Assembly: GCA_900766925.1 (NCBI GenBank)
Contig: CAAFXG010000024.1
Location: 14,351 to 78,350 of the forward strand
Reading direction: 5' to 3'
Origin: Lachnospiraceae bacterium
Lineage (GTDB): Bacteria > Bacillota > Clostridia > Lachnospirales > Lachnospiraceae
DNA length: 64,000 nucleotides
Positions 62,461-64,000 of this stretch are shown piece by piece. Under the pieces are notes generated by a model, which had not been told where the DNA came from, did not search any database, and saw only the letters and a list, made by a program, of their open reading frames with translations. The stretch's first letter is position 1. The number at the start of each line of letters is the position of its first letter. Made by a program: the position numbers and the translations under genes.

Positions 62461-62489
62461 TATATTCGATTACTTCCTTTCATAGAAAA

Positions 62490-62515
62490 AGAGAGTAAAA
62501 CTACATCTACTCTCT
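62490..62515 (-). terminator. Terminator of the Nudix gene
   Basis: Perfect 8-bp stem (AGAGAGTA / TACTCTCT, 10-nt loop) followed by TTTTTC on minus, 16 nt past the stop. Confidence 0.75.
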
Positions 62516-62531
62516 ATTACTATGATTATAC

Positions 62532-63086
62532 TTACGAAATTATACCGCTATGTTTCATCTCCTTATAAGCAAATAAAGCTACTATCGTCTTACTATCAAC
62601 TATTTCACCCTTGTATATCATTCTAATCGCTTCTTCAATTGAAATATGAATTAAATCAATGTATTCATCAGGGTCAAACTTCATATTACCCTTTGAAAGC
62701 TCAGTTCCTATATATACATCTGTCATCTCGTCATAGGTGCCTATGGATGATACCATGTTAGTCACATGATATAATTTGCCGGGTATATAGCCTGTCTCCT
62801 CTTCTGCCTCTCTTATGGCACAACTAATACCCTCCTCACCCTTAAAAGCATAACCTCCAGCAGGGATTTCAATATCAACCGCATTAATAGAATTACGATA
62901 CTGTCTAACCAGATATGTATATTCGTTTTCATCAACGAGCAACACACCTGCTCCTCCACCGCTTCTATGTTTAATATAATCATAAACCACAGTATTACCA
63001 TCCGGTGTTTCGAGATAATCCTTATATACCTCAATAATTTTAGATGTATACATCAAATCCATTTTTATACGTTTAAATTCTACCAT
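62532..63086 (-). CDS. nudF: Nudix hydrolase, ADP-ribose pyrophosphatase type
   Basis: Cleaves ADP-ribose and similar nucleoside diphosphate sugars. The Nudix box is complete: GGYAFKGEEGISCAIREAEEETGY at about 76-99 (pattern G-x5-E-x7-R-E-x2-E-E-x-G). 184 residues, normal. NudF is next to the spoIIM-xerD region in Bacillus too. AGGAG lies 6 nt before ATG. The substrate is inferred from the family's N-terminal beta-sheet (TPDGNTVVYDYIKH). Confidence 0.88.
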   Translation of the reverse strand: MVEFKRIKMDLMYTSKIIEVYKDYLETPDGNTVVYDYIKHRSGGGAGVLLVDENEYTYLVRQYRNSINAVDIEIPAGGYAFKGEEGISCAIREAEEETGYIPGKLYHVTNMVSSIGTYDEMTDVYIGTELSKGNMKFDPDEYIDLIHISIEEAIRMIYKGEIVDSKTIVALFAYKEMKHSGIIS

Positions 63087-63148
63087 ACTAAACTCCTATA
63101 CAACAAAGCGTCCTAGTCCGCTTCAAACTCCCAATGATACAAGAAAGA

Positions 63149-63196
63149 GGCTGCTGCAATAGCAATAACTAAAAGTATTATACTAATGCAACAGCC
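63149..63196 (-). terminator. Terminator of rny
   Basis: 10-bp stem with one wobble pair (GGCTGTTGCA / TGCAGCAGCC) followed on minus by TCTTTCTTG, 15 nt past the stop. Confidence 0.75.
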
Positions 63197-63210
63197 CCAA
63201 TTAATTTCTG

Positions 63211-64000
63211 TTATTTTGCAAAATCAGTAACTCTGGATTCCCTAATCAAATTAACCTTAATCTGACCCGGATATTCGAGTTCTGCTTCAATCTGCTTAGA
63301 AATGTCTCTTGCAAGCAATACCATATCAGCATCGCTCACCTGCTCTGGAACTACCATTACACGAATTTCTCTACCAGCCTGAATAGCAAATGTCTTATCA
63401 ACACCCTTAAAGCTGTTAGCAATATCTTCTAACTGCTTCAATCTCGTTGTGTATGTTTCCAACGTCTCACGTCTTGCACCTGGTCTGGCAGCTGAAATAG
63501 TATCAGCAGCCTGAACAATACAAGCAATTAAACTTTGTGGCTCTACATCTCCATGATGTGCCTCTACTGCATTAATAACAATAGCCGACTCCTTATACTT
63601 TCTACATAAGTCAACACCAATCGAAATATGTGAACCCTCCATCTCATGATCAAGAGATTTACCAATATCATGCAATAAACCTGCACGCTTAGCCAAACGA
63701 ATATCAACGCCAATCTCTCCGGCAAGCAAACCGGACAATTGCGCTACCTCAATAGAATGCTTCAATGCATTCTGTCCATAGCTTGTTCTAAACTTCATCT
63801 TACCGAGCAACCGAATAAGTTCCGGATGTAAGCCATGCACGCCAACCTCAAGTGTAGCTGCCTCGCCTTCCTCGCGCATCATGTTTTCAACTTCCTTCTG
63901 CGCCTTTTCAACCATCTCCTCAATTCTTGCCGGATGAATTCTTCCGTCTAAAATAAGCTTTTCCAATGCTATTCTAGCAACTTCTCTCCTTATTGGATCA
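63211..64000 (-). CDS. rny: Ribonuclease Y, C-terminal part (cut by right edge)
   Basis: Membrane-anchored endoribonuclease that starts mRNA turnover. The frame is open to the window edge, so the N-terminal transmembrane helix, coiled coil and KH domain lie outside. Visible: [23 protein letters not shown], a signature between KH and HD, then the HD domain with the metal-binding [12 protein letters not shown] and AVEAHHGD, and the C-terminal [20 protein letters not shown]. The visible TTG at 63966 is internal, not a start. Confidence 0.96.
   Translation of the reverse strand, partial: DPIRREVARIALEKLILDGRIHPARIEEMVEKAQKEVENMMREEGEAATLEVGVHGLHPELIRLLGKMKFRTSYGQNALKHSIEVAQLSGLLAGEIGVDIRLAKRAGLLHDIGKSLDHEMEGSHISIGVDLCRKYKESAIVINAVEAHHGDVEPQSLIACIVQAADTISAARPGARRETLETYTTRLKQLEDIANSFKGVDKTFAIQAGREIRVMVVPEQVSDADMVLLARDISKQIEAELEYPGQIKVNLIRESRVTDFAK

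Noticed and set aside
62455..62475. TATAAT-like string overlapping the SpoIIM-like start codon
   Set aside because: It coincides with the start codon itself, so it cannot be the promoter for that gene as called.

Overview
The window looks like a low-GC member of the Clostridia, most likely Lachnospiraceae (family level only, by inference). The signs are AT-rich DNA with strong GGAGG ribosome sites, an IspH-ribosomal protein S1 fusion, a Na+-pumping biotin decarboxylase operon, an intracellular cellobiose phosphorylase, a SpoIIM-like protein, and a Gram-positive type IV pilus locus without a secretin. Almost every gene is on the minus strand; only aroC is on plus. No rRNA, tRNA, CRISPR array, transposase or phage gene was seen.

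Layout in window order (genes are transcribed right to left). 1-5.7 kb: housekeeping genes in short coupled units (edge ORF, rbgA, lepB; rplS with its own promoter and terminator; cheR behind an ispH-rpsA fusion; cmk). 5.7-9.2 kb: an HI0933-type flavoprotein and a Ktr/Trk potassium system, with an unannotated 30-codon ORF between trkH and trkA. 9.2-14.8 kb: a biotin-dependent decarboxylase/transcarboxylase operon with two carboxyltransferases (mmdA-like and oadA-like), one biotin carrier, a lipoprotein OadG-like subunit and the OadB sodium pump. 15-21.1 kb: two exported proteins, an orphan solute-binding protein and a 1587-residue multidomain protein with a GH5-like barrel whose promoter overlaps a perfect 28-nt palindrome. 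21.2-29.4 kb: pgsA, rimO, folD, fhs, then ftsK/spoIIIE and tepA. 29.7-34.6 kb: cellobiose phosphorylase, then pnp with a long double-stranded leader.

34.6-57.6 kb is a 23-kb type IV pilus locus. In transcription order it holds a giant 4338-residue prepilin, a PilX/GspK-like protein, two minor prepilins, a small membrane protein, PilD, PilC, a PilM-PilN fusion, a PilO-like protein, PilB, PilT and the major pilin. The major pilin has its own promoter, bracketed by an inverted repeat. The giant protein has a normal class III prepilin signal, about three dozen GLUG-type repeats, two CBM2-like beta-sandwich segments set inside the repeat array, and a 1900-residue beta-rich tail with a duplicated module and a fibronectin III-like stretch. 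With the GH5-like exported protein and cellobiose phosphorylase nearby, a plausible reading is a retractable pilus presenting a very large adhesin for plant-fibre polysaccharide. That function is inferred.

57.6-64 kb: an aroE-aroK fusion, rpsO with leader hairpin and terminator, divergent aroC, xerD, a SpoIIM-like membrane protein, a Nudix hydrolase and the C-terminal part of RNase Y, cut by the right edge.
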